DNA from: Clostridia bacterium
GTDB taxonomy: Bacteria > Bacillota > Clostridia > TANB77 > CAG-465
Assembly (NCBI GenBank): GCA_017478805.1
Contig: JAFVCY010000094.1
Location: forward strand, 1 to 43,370
Direction of reading: 5' to 3'
DNA length: 43,370 nt
Below the pieces are notes generated by a model. That model ran no database searches. It was not told where the DNA came from and was given only the letters and a program-made list of their open reading frames with translations. The position numbers and the translations under genes were made by a program. This document shows, piece after piece, positions 1 through 8,559 of the stretch. How positions within the stretch are numbered: position 1 is the first letter of the stretch; each line of letters starts with the position of its first letter.

Positions 1-2
1 AT

Positions 3-863
3 AATAATAATAATAACGATAGTGATATAAATAATGAAGAAAAAATTACTATTGTTACAACTCTATTTCCTACATATGATTTTGCACGAAGCATTGCTGG
101 GAATTTGGCTGATGTAAATTTAGTTATAAAGCCTGGAACTGAAAGTCACTCATATGAACCAAGTATTTTAGATATTGCAAGTATTACTTCTTCAGATCTA
201 TTTATTTACACAGGAACGCAGTTAGAACCATGGACAGCTTCTCTTCTTTCTGCTACAGAAGATTCTTCAAACTTTGTAGATGCATCTCTAGGAATAATTC
301 TTTTAGAAAATAATGATAAAGATGAGGATTTGGCATATGACCCACATATTTGGATGAGTCTTAAAAATGCTGAAATTATGGCTGAAAACATATATAATGC
401 TCTTTGTGATTTAGATAGTGAAAACATAATAACTTATACTCAAAATTATGAATTACTTCTAGATGGGCTAAATAATCTAGATGAGCAGTATTCTAAATTA
501 TACTCCGACTATACTTTGAAAACTTTAGCATTTGCATGTCCTTTTTCCTTTATTTACTTAACTGAAGAGTATAATTTAAGATATATATCTGCTTATGAGT
601 TTTGCTCAGAGCACTCTGAGCCTAGTATTTATGATGTGAAAAAAGTAATAGACTTTATTAAAGATAATGATATAAAAATAGTGCTATATGATAAACTTTC
701 TACTACTAAAACTGCTGAAACAATATCTTCAGAGACTGGTGCAAAAATGTTAAACTTTAATTCTATTCATAATATAAGTAAAGAAGATTTAGAAAGTGGT
801 TACACATACATTGATTTTATGACTGAAAATTTAAATACAATAAAAGAAGCTCTTAATTATTAA
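3..863 (+). CDS. znuA: Metal ABC transporter substrate-binding protein, ZnuA/MntA type (5' end outside window)
   Basis: The reading frame is open from base 3, so the true start and the lipoprotein signal lie upstream; the first codons encode an Asn/Asp-rich linker followed by a TLFPTYDFAR strand typical of cluster A-I (ZnuA/TroA) binding proteins. HSYEPS and YDPHIWMSL carry the first two metal-binding histidines of the family. At the third ligand position, where the family has His before an AF-Y motif, this protein reads CPFSFIYL, so Cys seems to replace His. The fourth (acidic) ligand region near LYDKLS is present. The ATPase and permease genes follow 13 bases downstream. The substrate is probably Zn2+ or Mn2+; the sequence does not decide. 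It would work on the outer face of the membrane. Confidence 0.9.
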   Translation, partial: NNNNNDSDINNEEKITIVTTLFPTYDFARSIAGNLADVNLVIKPGTESHSYEPSILDIASITSSDLFIYTGTQLEPWTASLLSATEDSSNFVDASLGIILLENNDKDEDLAYDPHIWMSLKNAEIMAENIYNALCDLDSENIITYTQNYELLLDGLNNLDEQYSKLYSDYTLKTLAFACPFSFIYLTEEYNLRYISAYEFCSEHSEPSIYDVKKVIDFIKDNDIKIVLYDKLSTTKTAETISSETGAKMLNFNSIHNISKEDLESGYTYIDFMTENLNTIKEALNY

Positions 864-876
864 GGAGGGAGTAATT

Positions 877-1537
877 TTGGATTTAGTAAATGTAAAAAAT
901 CTGCAGATATCATATAATGATTCTGTCATTTTAGATGATATATCTTTCTCTATTAAACAAGGTGAATATGTTATTATTGTTGGGAAAAATGGAAGTGGGA
1001 AATCTACTCTTCTTAAAACTATCGTTGGACTTAAAAAAGCATCTAAAGGTATTATAACTTTAAATCTTCCAAATGATGAATATTCATATTTAGAACAAGT
1101 TAACACTAAAAATAACGATTTTCCAATTACATGCTATGAGGTTATCTTAAGTGGTATGCAAAAGCCAAAGAAGTTATTTTACAAAAAATCCGACTATGAA
1201 AGGGCAAATGAAATGCTAAAAATGCTTAAGATTGAAAGTTTGAGGAATAAAAAGATATCAGAGATATCAGGCGGTCAAAAACAAAGAGTATTAATTGCAA
1301 GAAGTTTAGCTAAAAGTCCTAAACTCCTCATTTTAGATGAACCTCTCTCTCGGTCTAGATACTAAAATTTCAGCTGAAATATATAACATTTTAGAAGAGT
1401 TAAACAAAAAAGGAATTACTATAATAATGTCATCTCACGATTTGAATTTTTTCAAAAATAGCTCAATTAGAATTATTATGCTTGATGATGGGAAAATTGT
1501 TTTTAACGATTTGAAAGAGAAATGGCAAGGTGGTTAG
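877..1537 (+). CDS. znuC: Metal ABC transporter ATP-binding protein (ZnuC type), read through a +1 shift at CGG 1351-1353
   Basis: ATPase subunit of the metal importer. The start is TTG, 7 bases after AAGGAGGG. Visible motifs: Walker A GKNGSGKST (36-44), Q-loop Gln near 74, signature SGGQ (131-134), Walker B LILDE (151-155). The zero frame then reads CGG and ends 4 codons later, in the middle of the D-loop. Skipping the C of CGG 1351-1353 gives EPLSGLDT, the expected D-loop, and the frame stays open through the H-switch SSHD to a stop at 1535-1537 (219 residues in all). The glycine made by the shift is nearly invariant in ABC ATPases. Either the gene is recoded or it is a one-base pseudogene; eleven other identical sites favour recoding. 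Confidence 0.88.
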
Positions 1538-1540
1538 AAG

Positions 1541-2350
1541 ATGCAAATTTTAGATTTTTTAAGTTATCCATTTGTGATTAAAGCTATAATTGTTGGAATA
1601 TGTATATCAGTTTCTGCAGCTTTAATTGGAGTTATATTAGTACAAAAGAAATACTCAATGATAGGTCATGGACTAGGTGAGGCTGGTTTTGCTTCACTTG
1701 CTATTGCTCTTACTCTTAATTTGAACCCTATTTTGGTTTCAATACCAGTACTGATTATTTTCTCACTTATTATTATGCTTATTAGTCAAAAGAAAAATAT
1801 TAGTGGTGATACTATTATTGCAATGGTTTCAACAACTGCTCTTGCTACCGGTATTATCCTTACTGCTATAAATAACGGATTTAATGTTGATGTGTATGGC
1901 TATATGTTTGGCAGCATACTTACAATGTCTACCCTAGATGTTATACTATCAATTCTACTTTCAATTACTTTAACTATTATTTACTTTATATTTTATAACA
2001 GGTTATGCCTCATATCTTATGATGAGAATTTTGCAAAGACTTCAGGAATAAACGTTACTTTTTATCAATTTTTAATTGCAGTAATTACTGCTTTAATTGT
2101 GGTTGTTGGTATGAGAATGATGGGAACTTTACTTATTTCTAGCTTGATTGTGTTTCCGGCTATTACTGCAAGAAAAATCACAAATAGCTTTAAATCCCTT
2201 ACTCTTGTATCTTGCATAATATCTGTCATAACTTTTCTAATTGGCATTATTATTTCAGCTATGTTTTCGCTTCCAACAGGTGCAAGCATTGTTGCTGCTG
2301 ATGTTATTTTATTATTTTTTATTACTATATTAAAAAAAATTGTTAAATAA
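1541..2350 (+). CDS. znuB: Metal ABC transporter permease, ABC-3 family (ZnuB type)
   Basis: A 269-residue integral membrane protein with about eight hydrophobic segments and the family's GHGLGEAGFASLAIAL and GMRMMGTLLISSLIVFPA stretches. It forms the membrane channel of the importer with the ATPase upstream. The ATG lies three bases after the stop of znuC, so the genes are probably translationally coupled. A hairpin with a T-run follows immediately. No in-frame CGG is present. Confidence 0.92.
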   Translation: MQILDFLSYPFVIKAIIVGICISVSAALIGVILVQKKYSMIGHGLGEAGFASLAIALTLNLNPILVSIPVLIIFSLIIMLISQKKNISGDTIIAMVSTTALATGIILTAINNGFNVDVYGYMFGSILTMSTLDVILSILLSITLTIIYFIFYNRLCLISYDENFAKTSGINVTFYQFLIAVITALIVVVGMRMMGTLLISSLIVFPAITARKITNSFKSLTLVSCIISVITFLIGIIISAMFSLPTGASIVAADVILLFFITILKKIVK

Positions 2351-2384
2351 AAGTGCACAGAATTTATTTCCATGCACTTTTTTG
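2350..2384. terminator. Bidirectional terminator between znuB and the next, convergent gene
   Basis: Inverted repeat AAAGTGCA (2350-2357) and TGCACTTT (2373-2380) with a T-run on the plus side and an A-run before the stem, so it can serve both the metal importer operon and the convergent gene ending at 2389. Confidence 0.75.
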
Positions 2385-2388
2385 TATC

Positions 2389-2910
2389 TTACTCGCTAAA
2401 CGTACGTATAAGATGCTTTATATGATAATACTTCTCCCACTGGTCTACTGACTCTTTATGCTGACTTCTGAAAACAGTAATATTTCTTTTTACGGCCTCA
2501 AGAATTTTAAAGTTTTCATCATATCTTTCCGGGTCCTCTTCAATTAACTTTTCGTAAATTGCTCTTTTTTTATTTAGCATTATCCAAGAATGAAGTTCCG
2601 GACTTTGCTTCTTTAACTTTTTCATTTCTGCAGAAGTTTCAGATGTAATTGTAGAAAACTCTTCACATATTCTAAGATATGATATAACATCCTCTTCCAG
2701 TTTTAGCTTTTCTAACTGATTTTCTAACATTTCAGTATACTTCTGCCTAAGCATAAATAACGTTGTCTCCTGCATTTTATCAATGCTCTTCCTTACCTGC
2801 CTAATCTCTTTTTGAATATCACAGTAATCCTTTACTAATACTGATTTACTCTTTAAAGACGTAAGCCGGCTTCCTATTTCCATTATTTTGTCTACTGTAT
2901 TTTCCTTCAT
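2389..2910 (-). CDS. Unknown charged, helical protein, 173 aa
   Basis: Not recognised. The protein is rich in Lys and Glu and is predicted by eye to be almost entirely helical, with coiled-coil-like stretches at about 25-75 and 85-125; no signal peptide or membrane segment is seen. The ATG follows AAGGAGGT by six bases, which fixes the start. Codon 15 is an in-frame CGG (2866-2868) followed by CTT; here the frame stays open without a shift, and a +1 shift would hit a stop 5 codons later. It is therefore one of only three genes in the window where CGG seems to be read in frame. Confidence 0.7.
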   Translation of the reverse strand: MKENTVDKIMEIGSRLTSLKSKSVLVKDYCDIQKEIRQVRKSIDKMQETTLFMLRQKYTEMLENQLEKLKLEEDVISYLRICEEFSTITSETSAEMKKLKKQSPELHSWIMLNKKRAIYEKLIEEDPERYDENFKILEAVKRNITVFRSQHKESVDQWEKYYHIKHLIRTFSE

Positions 2911-3125
2911 TTATACCTCCTTGTAATTACCTTAGGTTTTACTAAATACATGTATTAACATTCCTCCTATCTATTTTTTTACACCCTTATTATTATACCA
3001 CAATAAAATAAAAAGTTAAAGAGTTAAATTCAAATTATGTGCAAAATTTACATAACTTTATCTATTTCGACATTTATTGACAAGATCAATTTCTCCTTGA
3101 TGCCCACAAAAATATCATTTCTTAT

Positions 3126-4358
3126 TTAATTTCCAAGAGAAACTATAGGGTACAATGCATACGTATTACTGCTACCAGTACGCACAGATTTTCTTATTCC
3201 ATAATAGGTATTGTCATCATGCACTTGTAACACTAGGCTACTACCACCACAAGAAGGAGAAGCCAGCCAAATGTTCCCACCAGTCATACAATATATATAA
3301 TTTGGTCCATCACTTAATGAATTAGCACTTTGAGCATATCCACTATTTGAATATGTTCCATTTACACCAACAGCATATCCTGATACGCTTGAGCTTTGCC
3401 ACTTGTAGCTTTGTGGTCCTGTCGTACTTGTGTATCCCCCCCATTGGTTGTATGAGTCCATGTACATTTCTACACTTGGAGATAGCACCGCATACTCTCC
3501 CACTCCACTTTGTACGTATTGTGCACATAATGAATTATTTCTATGACACATATATGCACTATGATTCTCATTTAAATTTCCTATTGCTCCATCATTTCTT
3601 CCCCATTCTGGATTAAATTTTATCATATCTGCTAGTATCTCTGCTTTTGTTGTGCTATTACTTTCATTTGTATAATATGTTGCTGATGTACTGCTACTGC
3701 TTATTTGTAATGTAGTACTACTATTATAATTTCTCTTTATATACAATGTATTTGTTCCATCTCCATATTTGTTTGCTGTATCTAAATAGAATATATTCCA
3801 TATTCCGCCAGCTATTGGATTATAGTCTACCTTTCTTCCTATATATGATGCTATATTACTTTCATTTATTACTGCCTTTGCATATTCTACTGGAAGTGCT
3901 CCATCACTACTTGATAAAACTCCCACCTTTATCTCTTCCCATGTAATTGTTTTACTTCCTATTGATACATTTATATTTATTTTTGCATATCCTGTTTTTG
4001 ATAATGCATTTATTGTTATCTCAGTATTACTATTTTTCGTAACTGTTGCTACACTTGCATCACTTGACTCTACTTCTATATCTACATTACCTGGATTTGT
4101 TATTGTTATACTTTGATTTTTTGTGTATGTTAATTCTACTACTGTCTGAGAACATTCTATGCTTCCTATTTGACTTACCCCAGAGCTTGCTTTAGTATAC
4201 AAATCATCTAGTGCTGCTTTAACTGATACTTTAGTACTATCTGATTTGGTATATTCTACCTCACTCGCATTCATTATATAGTCTGCATATACTTTTGCTC
4301 CTATTATTGCTGTGATTACCGCTATCATTAGCAGTATTTTTGTTAAATTTTTCTTCAT
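3126..4358 (-). CDS. Surface/secreted protein paralog P1: N-terminal anchor, Ig-like region, C-terminal variable domain
   Basis: 410 residues, first of three paralogs (P1, P2, P3). The N-terminus has a short Lys stretch and a hydrophobic segment (about 8-25), then YADYIMNASEVEY and VSVKAALDDLYTK, near-identical in all three. Residues about 65-145 look like a bacterial Ig-like (Big) domain with the TVTKNSNTEITINALSK repeat motif. The C-terminal half contains KYGDGTNTLYIKR, WLASPSC and ends YPIVSLGN, resembling C-type-lectin-like surface domains. No sortase signal is seen. P1 contains no in-frame CGG and is open without recoding. The ATG follows GGAGTG. Function is inferred only as cell-surface interaction. 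Confidence 0.75.
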   Translation of the reverse strand: MKKNLTKILLMIAVITAIIGAKVYADYIMNASEVEYTKSDSTKVSVKAALDDLYTKASSGVSQIGSIECSQTVVELTYTKNQSITITNPGNVDIEVESSDASVATVTKNSNTEITINALSKTGYAKININVSIGSKTITWEEIKVGVLSSSDGALPVEYAKAVINESNIASYIGRKVDYNPIAGGIWNIFYLDTANKYGDGTNTLYIKRNYNSSTTLQISSSSTSATYYTNESNSTTKAEILADMIKFNPEWGRNDGAIGNLNENHSAYMCHRNNSLCAQYVQSGVGEYAVLSPSVEMYMDSYNQWGGYTSTTGPQSYKWQSSSVSGYAVGVNGTYSNSGYAQSANSLSDGPNYIYCMTGGNIWLASPSCGGSSLVLQVHDDNTYYGIRKSVRTGSSNTYALYPIVSLGN

Positions 4359-4539
4359 AATTTACTTTTCACTCCTTTATATTTCTCGCTATACTCTTTT
4401 GTATAGTTTTGTTTTACATTTTAGTATTTGCCTTTCATAATTTTTTTACTTTTGGTATATCATACTTTCCCTCCTTTCTAGTTAGTTAGATAAGCCTTAA
4501 ACGTTGCTACTTTAAGGCTTTTTCAAAACTACTAAAGGT
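4359..4539 (-). promoter_or_regulatory. 5' leader of P1 with hairpin and five-codon ORF
   Basis: Just inside the predicted transcript is a perfect inverted repeat AAGCCTTAAA/TTTAAGGCTT (4492-4501 and 4511-4520). It is followed by GGAGGG and a tiny ORF at 4446-4463 (MIYQK), then about 90 bases to P1. P2 and P3 have the same order of elements: hairpin or weak hairpin, strong ribosome site, tiny ORF, AT-rich spacer, gene. Confidence 0.5.
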
Positions 4540-4569
4540 AGTATACACTAAAAAAAAAAAAAACTTCAA
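4540..4569 (-). promoter_or_regulatory. P1 promoter with 14-T tract between -35 and -10
   Basis: On the minus strand TTGAAG (4569-4564), then 14 T (4563-4550), AGTG and TATACT (4545-4540); spacer 18. The block upstream, TTATGTAAC, is shared with P2 and P3 (TTATGTCAC). Variable T-tract length would change promoter spacing. Confidence 0.65.
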
Positions 4570-4747
4570 GTTACATAACTTATTTTTCTTTATTTTCATT
4601 CAAATTTATTTTTTCATTATTTTTTAAAGGAACTTAACTTTATTATTATTGCAAACTAATTTATTTATATTTCTTTTAATTTTAACGTTTTCTATTTGTT
4701 ACAGTTATGTTACAAAAGTAACAAGTCAAAGTATTACAGTAAAAAAA

Positions 4748-4798
4748 GAAAAAAAAAAAAAAAAAACAGCATAACTATTTAAAGTATATACTGCTTTT
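4748..4798 (-). terminator. Terminator of the small membrane protein gene
   Basis: Imperfect stem GCAGTATATA...TATGCTG followed on the minus strand by a very long T-run (about 17 T, RNA U-run). It separates the gene at 4899-5324 from the P1 promoter. Between 4570 and 4748 only AT-rich sequence is visible. Confidence 0.65.
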
Positions 4799-4898
4799 AT
4801 TCATTTTTCTATGTAAATATAAATTATTCACTAATGTTAAAAGATAACAAATAAAGTAAAATTTAAAATATTAATTACGATTTACCTACTACTTCTCT

Positions 4899-5324
4899 TC
4901 ACTTTCTTAATCTTAACATCAATGTTATCTGACTTATGAGTAATTTTGCAATAAAAAAGTGTATCCAAACATTCAATAAGATTGCTGAAAAACTAAGTAT
5001 AGAAACTGTGCCATCTCCAATAAAAGCTGAATTTCCACCTGCATCTATGTCAGCAGTTCCAAATAATGTAAGAAAAGCCCAACCAGTAAATAGAAACAAA
5101 TAAAATATTGATATTATTATAAACGTAATAAGTAAAATTGTCAAAATAATAAATATTATCCTCATTATCTTATTTATTTTTGCTCTTTTATTTTCTTTCT
5201 TTATTTCCTTAAATTCAGCCTTTTCAATACCATTTTTCCTATACAAAATACTATTGTATATTAAAAAAAATATTATCAAAATTAATGCTATAAACAAATA
5301 TCCAAAATTTAATTCTATAACCAT
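4899..5324 (-). CDS. Small membrane protein of unknown function, 141 aa
   Basis: Not recognised. Three hydrophobic segments are visible at about residues 8-26, 51-77 and 105-133, with a basic Lys/Arg/Glu-rich loop between the first and second. A Gly/Asn/Ser loop lies before the last segment. The ATG has a weak GGGGGAG ribosome site. A strong hairpin terminator follows the gene. Confidence 0.65.
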   Translation of the reverse strand: MVIELNFGYLFIALILIIFFLIYNSILYRKNGIEKAEFKEIKKENKRAKINKIMRIIFIILTILLITFIIISIFYLFLFTGWAFLTLFGTADIDAGGNSAFIGDGTVSILSFSAILLNVWIHFFIAKLLISQITLMLRLRK

Positions 5325-5435
5325 ACACTCCCCCTTATATTTATATATCGTAAGAACAAAAAAGTAATCCTTTTATTTATTATAAAGTGATAACTTTATT
5401 TTCTAATCATTTTTTAATAATTGTTACATTTTAAG

Positions 5436-6164
5436 TTACTTTTTTAATCTATTTAAAATTTCTTTATCTTTATCACTTACCCTATATGAATCTCGGCACT
5501 TATCTATTGCCTTGTTGTATGTAAACATATCAAATTCTTCTCTTTTGTTTTGCAGATACTCTAAAGTCTTCTCTCTCTTCTTTATGTAGCACTCACAAAT
5601 AGCCCATGCTACTGCCATTTGCACATAATACTCATCTTTTTTTACTAAATAGAAAATTTCAAATAATTTATCTAATTTTTCATCCTCTATATAATAATCC
5701 ATAAGGCAGATGATTATAAACCTAAGCTCAAATTCTTCACTTGCATTTTCATATTTATTCATAAGATATTTCCAAAATTCATCTTTGTTTTTATTAATGC
5801 ATTTTAGACTTGGTACAAAACTGTCGCATATTCCCCAAGATGAAATTTTAGGAATAAACTTATCTATTCTTTCTATCTTTAAACTAAAATTTTCTTTTAC
5901 TAAAGCTATAACAAAACTCTCTATCATGACTTCTTCTACGTATTTATCATGATTTTTAGCTACTTTTAAAAACGCTACAGCGTTTCCCTTTAGTATTTCT
6001 TTTGCAATTTTCCTTAAAGTGGGTATAGTAATACCTAGTAACTGTTTTGTATCGTTCATAATTCTTTCATTAAAACTCTTTGTTTTTTCACTAGATATTT
6101 CCTTTAAATAATCTAAATACTTTTCATATATTTTATTATTCCAGTTTTCTATTTTTAACTCCAT
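5436..6164 (-). CDS. DNA alkylation repair protein, AlkD-like HEAT-repeat glycosylase
   Basis: 242 residues, the usual length for AlkD. The protein is built from helical HEAT-like repeats and has the family's early KQLLGITIPTLRKIAKEI segment, EVMIESFVIALVK, SSWGICDSFV and AVAWAICECYIK near the C-terminus. AlkD enzymes excise bulky or positively charged alkylated bases from DNA without flipping the base. The start lies one base after the stop of rlmB (TAATATGG arrangement), so the two genes are cotranscribed. Substrate is inferred from the family only. Confidence 0.85.
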   Translation of the reverse strand: MELKIENWNNKIYEKYLDYLKEISSEKTKSFNERIMNDTKQLLGITIPTLRKIAKEILKGNAVAFLKVAKNHDKYVEEVMIESFVIALVKENFSLKIERIDKFIPKISSWGICDSFVPSLKCINKNKDEFWKYLMNKYENASEEFELRFIIICLMDYYIEDEKLDKLFEIFYLVKKDEYYVQMAVAWAICECYIKKREKTLEYLQNKREEFDMFTYNKAIDKCRDSYRVSDKDKEILNRLKK

Positions 6165-6165
6165 A

Positions 6166-6912
6166 TTACACCCCTTTTAGCTTTTGTCTTACTATTTCAT
6201 ATATTGAAATTGCTGCTGAAACAGATGCATTTAGTGAGTTTATATTCCCACTCATAGGTATTTTTAACATCTCATCACAGTTTTCTTTAACAAGTCTTGT
6301 TATTCCTTCTCCTTCATTACCTATAACTATCCCAATTGCTCCATCTAATTTTACATCAAAAATGTCTTTTGCACCTTCCATATCTAAACCATATATCCAC
6401 AGACCTTCTTTTTTTAGGTATTTTATAGTCTCAGTAATATTAGTTACTCTTGCAACTTTTACATAGCTACATGCTCCTGCTGCTACTTTTTCAACTGTAT
6501 CTGTTACCTGACACGCATTTCTTTTTTGGATTATACATCCATGCACTCCCATACACTCTACTGTCCTTAATATTGCTCCTAAATTATGGGGGTCTTCTAT
6601 TTTATCTAGAATTATGACAAAAGGAGGCTCATTTTTAGATTTTGCATAATCTAATATGTCTTCTACTTCTACATACTCAAAATCAGTAACTGATGCAACT
6701 ATTCCTTGTGAGTTTTTTATTTTCTCTCCTTCCATAGTAATCATTCTATCTAATTTGTTTTTTTCAGCAAATACAGTAACTATCTTCTTTTCATTTGCTT
6801 TTTTCATTACCTCACATGCTTCTTTATTTCCTTTTTGCACATAAATCTTGTTTATTGTCTTTCCTGAATTTACTGCCTCTAAAACTGGATTTACTCCATA
6901 AATATATCCCAT
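6166..6912 (-). CDS. rlmB: 23S rRNA (guanosine-2'-O)-methyltransferase RlmB, TrmH/SpoU family
   Basis: 248 residues. The N-terminal substrate-binding part (GVNPVLEAV, about 5-13) is followed by the SPOUT methyltransferase domain with ILDKIEDPHNLGAILRT (about 102-118), IVIGNEGEGI and the C-terminal IPMSGNINSLNASVSAAI motif that forms the knotted SAM site. It methylates a conserved guanosine in the peptidyl-transferase region of 23S rRNA. TrmH-family paralogs can be confused with it, but the N-terminal extension favours RlmB/YacO. Ribosome site GAAAGGAAAAAAG precedes the ATG. Confidence 0.9.
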   Translation of the reverse strand: MGYIYGVNPVLEAVNSGKTINKIYVQKGNKEACEVMKKANEKKIVTVFAEKNKLDRMITMEGEKIKNSQGIVASVTDFEYVEVEDILDYAKSKNEPPFVIILDKIEDPHNLGAILRTVECMGVHGCIIQKRNACQVTDTVEKVAAGACSYVKVARVTNITETIKYLKKEGLWIYGLDMEGAKDIFDVKLDGAIGIVIGNEGEGITRLVKENCDEMLKIPMSGNINSLNASVSAAISIYEIVRQKLKGV

Positions 6913-7013
6913 AACTACTTTTTTCCTTTCATATTTTTATGATATTATATACTATTTTTTTTATTTTGTAAACAGTATAATATATTTTTATGTAATTTTA
7001 ATTTTACATATAT

Positions 7014-7042
7014 TTGACATTTTATGTAAAATGTGGTATAAT
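7014..7042 (+). promoter_or_regulatory. Consensus sigma-A promoter
   Basis: TTGACA (7014-7019), 17-base spacer, TATAAT (7037-7042). It drives the 125-residue unknown gene starting at 7093; both hexamers match the consensus exactly. Confidence 0.85.
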
Positions 7043-7092
7043 AAAAAAGCTTGAAAAAGCTAAAATTTTATCCAAACTTGGAGGATTTTGAT

Positions 7093-7470
7093 ATGGAAAA
7101 TGCAAATGTAAAAAAGCTTATGACTGAATCAAGACCGATAACTGTTAGGGTAAACAACCTTTCAGAAACAGCTATGAGCGTTCGCAAAGCACTTCGTATG
7201 CCTGAATTTAACGAACAAGGAGAAAAACACCGGGTAATTAAGATATACCCTGATGGAACGCCTTATGTAAATGATGTAGACGTACGTTATCTTTGCGACA
7301 ATGTCGCATATAACGCAGTATACAGAAGTGATGCAGCAATTATAGTTGACGGCATAGTGGTATTTTTGGGCAATGTTGAAGAAAATATTATTAACTTGAG
7401 CCTTGAAAAGCTTATTACTTCTAACATTTCAATGACGCCTAAACCTATAAAAAAGTATAGTTACGCTTAA
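7093..7470 (+). CDS. Unknown conserved-looking protein, 125 aa
   Basis: Not recognised. I chose ATG 7093 because GGAGG ends 8 bases before it; a longer TTG frame from 7051 lies too close to the promoter. The protein is soluble, with an acidic first half and beta-strand-like DAAIIVDGIVVFLGN near residue 90. It carries an in-frame CGG (7231-7233, codon 47, followed by GTA) that is not shifted: a shift would stop at once. The middle part uses more G/C-ending codons (GAC, TGC, CGT, AAC) than its neighbours. A perfect promoter precedes it and a terminator follows. Confidence 0.7.
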   Translation: MENANVKKLMTESRPITVRVNNLSETAMSVRKALRMPEFNEQGEKHRVIKIYPDGTPYVNDVDVRYLCDNVAYNAVYRSDAAIIVDGIVVFLGNVEENIINLSLEKLITSNISMTPKPIKKYSYA

Positions 7471-7471
7471 A

Positions 7472-7512
7472 ACTTATACAAACCTCTAAAGTATTCTTTA
7501 GGGGTTTGTTTT
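7472..7512 (+). terminator. Rho-independent terminator
   Basis: Stem CAAACCTCTAAAG/TTTAGGGGTTTG with loop TATTC, followed by TTTTCGT. It overlaps the end of the convergent yqeK gene. Confidence 0.75.
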
Positions 7513-8076
7513 CGTCTTACACATATCTAAATAGTAATTATAACATTTAACTGTATCTAAATGTAGCATTTTATTATCACTTAAGATATAATTCATGCAC
7601 CACTTACATATTTCTACCATCCCTCTATCTATATCTTCTTTTATAATGCTAACATACTCTTTAGGTAAGTAATCTCTACTTTCTTCTGTTGCATCTGCAA
7701 GACATATAATTTTTTCTAGCACACTCATATTTTCTCTTCCTGTTGTATGATATTTTACTGCATTTACCATATCTTCTGTAAATCCATATTCATGCTTTAA
7801 AACTTCAGCTCCCACTTTTGCATGTATTAAGCTTTTATTCTTCTTTTCTATTTCATCAAGCTTAATATCATACTTAGTTATATACTCCATATTTTCTTCA
7901 TCTGTAAATTCTTTTGCTATATCATGAGCAATTGCACAAAGCCTTACTATTTCTTTGTCTACATTATATATTTCTGCATATTCCAAAGCTCTTTTTACAA
8001 CAAGCTCAGAGTGCCTAAATCTTTTTTCTGAAAGCTTATTTTTTACATCTTGATATAACTTTTCATAACTTACCAT
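7498..8076 (-). CDS. yqeK: HD-domain hydrolase of the YqeK family (Ap4A hydrolase)
   Basis: 192 residues. The HD metal-binding signature is present: RHSELVVKRALEYA (first His), CAIAHDIAKEF (HD pair), SLIHAKVGAEVL, and VKYHTTGRENMS with its conserved His, then LADATEESRDY. These are the motifs of YqeK, a symmetrical diadenosine tetraphosphatase. In Bacillota yqeK usually sits beside nadD and rsfS; neither is here, so the gene is outside its usual cluster. AGGAGGAAAACAAA precedes the ATG. Confidence 0.88.
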   Translation of the reverse strand: MVSYEKLYQDVKNKLSEKRFRHSELVVKRALEYAEIYNVDKEIVRLCAIAHDIAKEFTDEENMEYITKYDIKLDEIEKKNKSLIHAKVGAEVLKHEYGFTEDMVNAVKYHTTGRENMSVLEKIICLADATEESRDYLPKEYVSIIKEDIDRGMVEICKWCMNYILSDNKMLHLDTVKCYNYYLDMCKTKTNP

Positions 8077-8158
8077 TTTGTTTTCCTCCTAAAAGATATA
8101 CTAACAAAATTATATCACTAAAAAGATTATTTTAAAATATCTTTTTTATTTTGTTTTT

Positions 8159-8299
8159 CTAATCTTCATTTAAAACATTTTCTACTTTTCCTTTGTGCCA
8201 TTCTTCTTCAACTGGAAATTCTTCAAATGCTTCTTCTAAATCTTTAACTCTACCATATTTATATGCAATTTTTAAAAAATCACTTAATTCTTCTTTCAT
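8159..8299 (-). CDS. Small acidic protein, 46 aa
   Basis: Short gene with AAAGGAGC seven bases before the ATG and its own promoter upstream. The product is strongly acidic (MKEELSDFLKIAYKYG, then many Glu) and probably helical. No family recognised. It lies between yqeK and lepA, both on the same strand. Confidence 0.6.
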   Translation of the reverse strand: MKEELSDFLKIAYKYGRVKDLEEAFEEFPVEEEWHKGKVENVLNED

Positions 8300-8471
8300 G
8301 AAAGCTCCTTTCTAATGTGCATTTTTTTCACATAACTTTTATCTTTCAATATCCACAACCTTTTTCATTTAATCTAGTAATTTTTCCATTATTTTAGTTA
8401 TTATTAACATTTTACTGACATTATTAAAATGTTAATACAAAGTTATACCGGCATTTTATTTGTATAGAAAT

Positions 8472-8500
8472 ATTATAGCAAAATAATTTCTAATATGCAA
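8472..8500 (-). promoter_or_regulatory. Promoter of the 46-aa gene
   Basis: On the minus strand TTGCAT (8500-8495), 17-base spacer, TATAAT (8477-8472). The -35 box overlaps the T-run of the lepA terminator, so one operon ends where the next begins. Nothing else was seen in 8300-8470. Confidence 0.7.
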
Positions 8501-8541
8501 AAAAATCGAAAATTGTAAAACTCTTGTTCAACAACTTTCGA
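8498..8541 (-). terminator. lepA terminator
   Basis: Stem TCGAAAGTTGT/ACAATTTTCGA with a 12-base loop, followed by seven T on the minus strand. Confidence 0.7.
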
Positions 8542-8559
8542 CATATTACTACACTTTAT

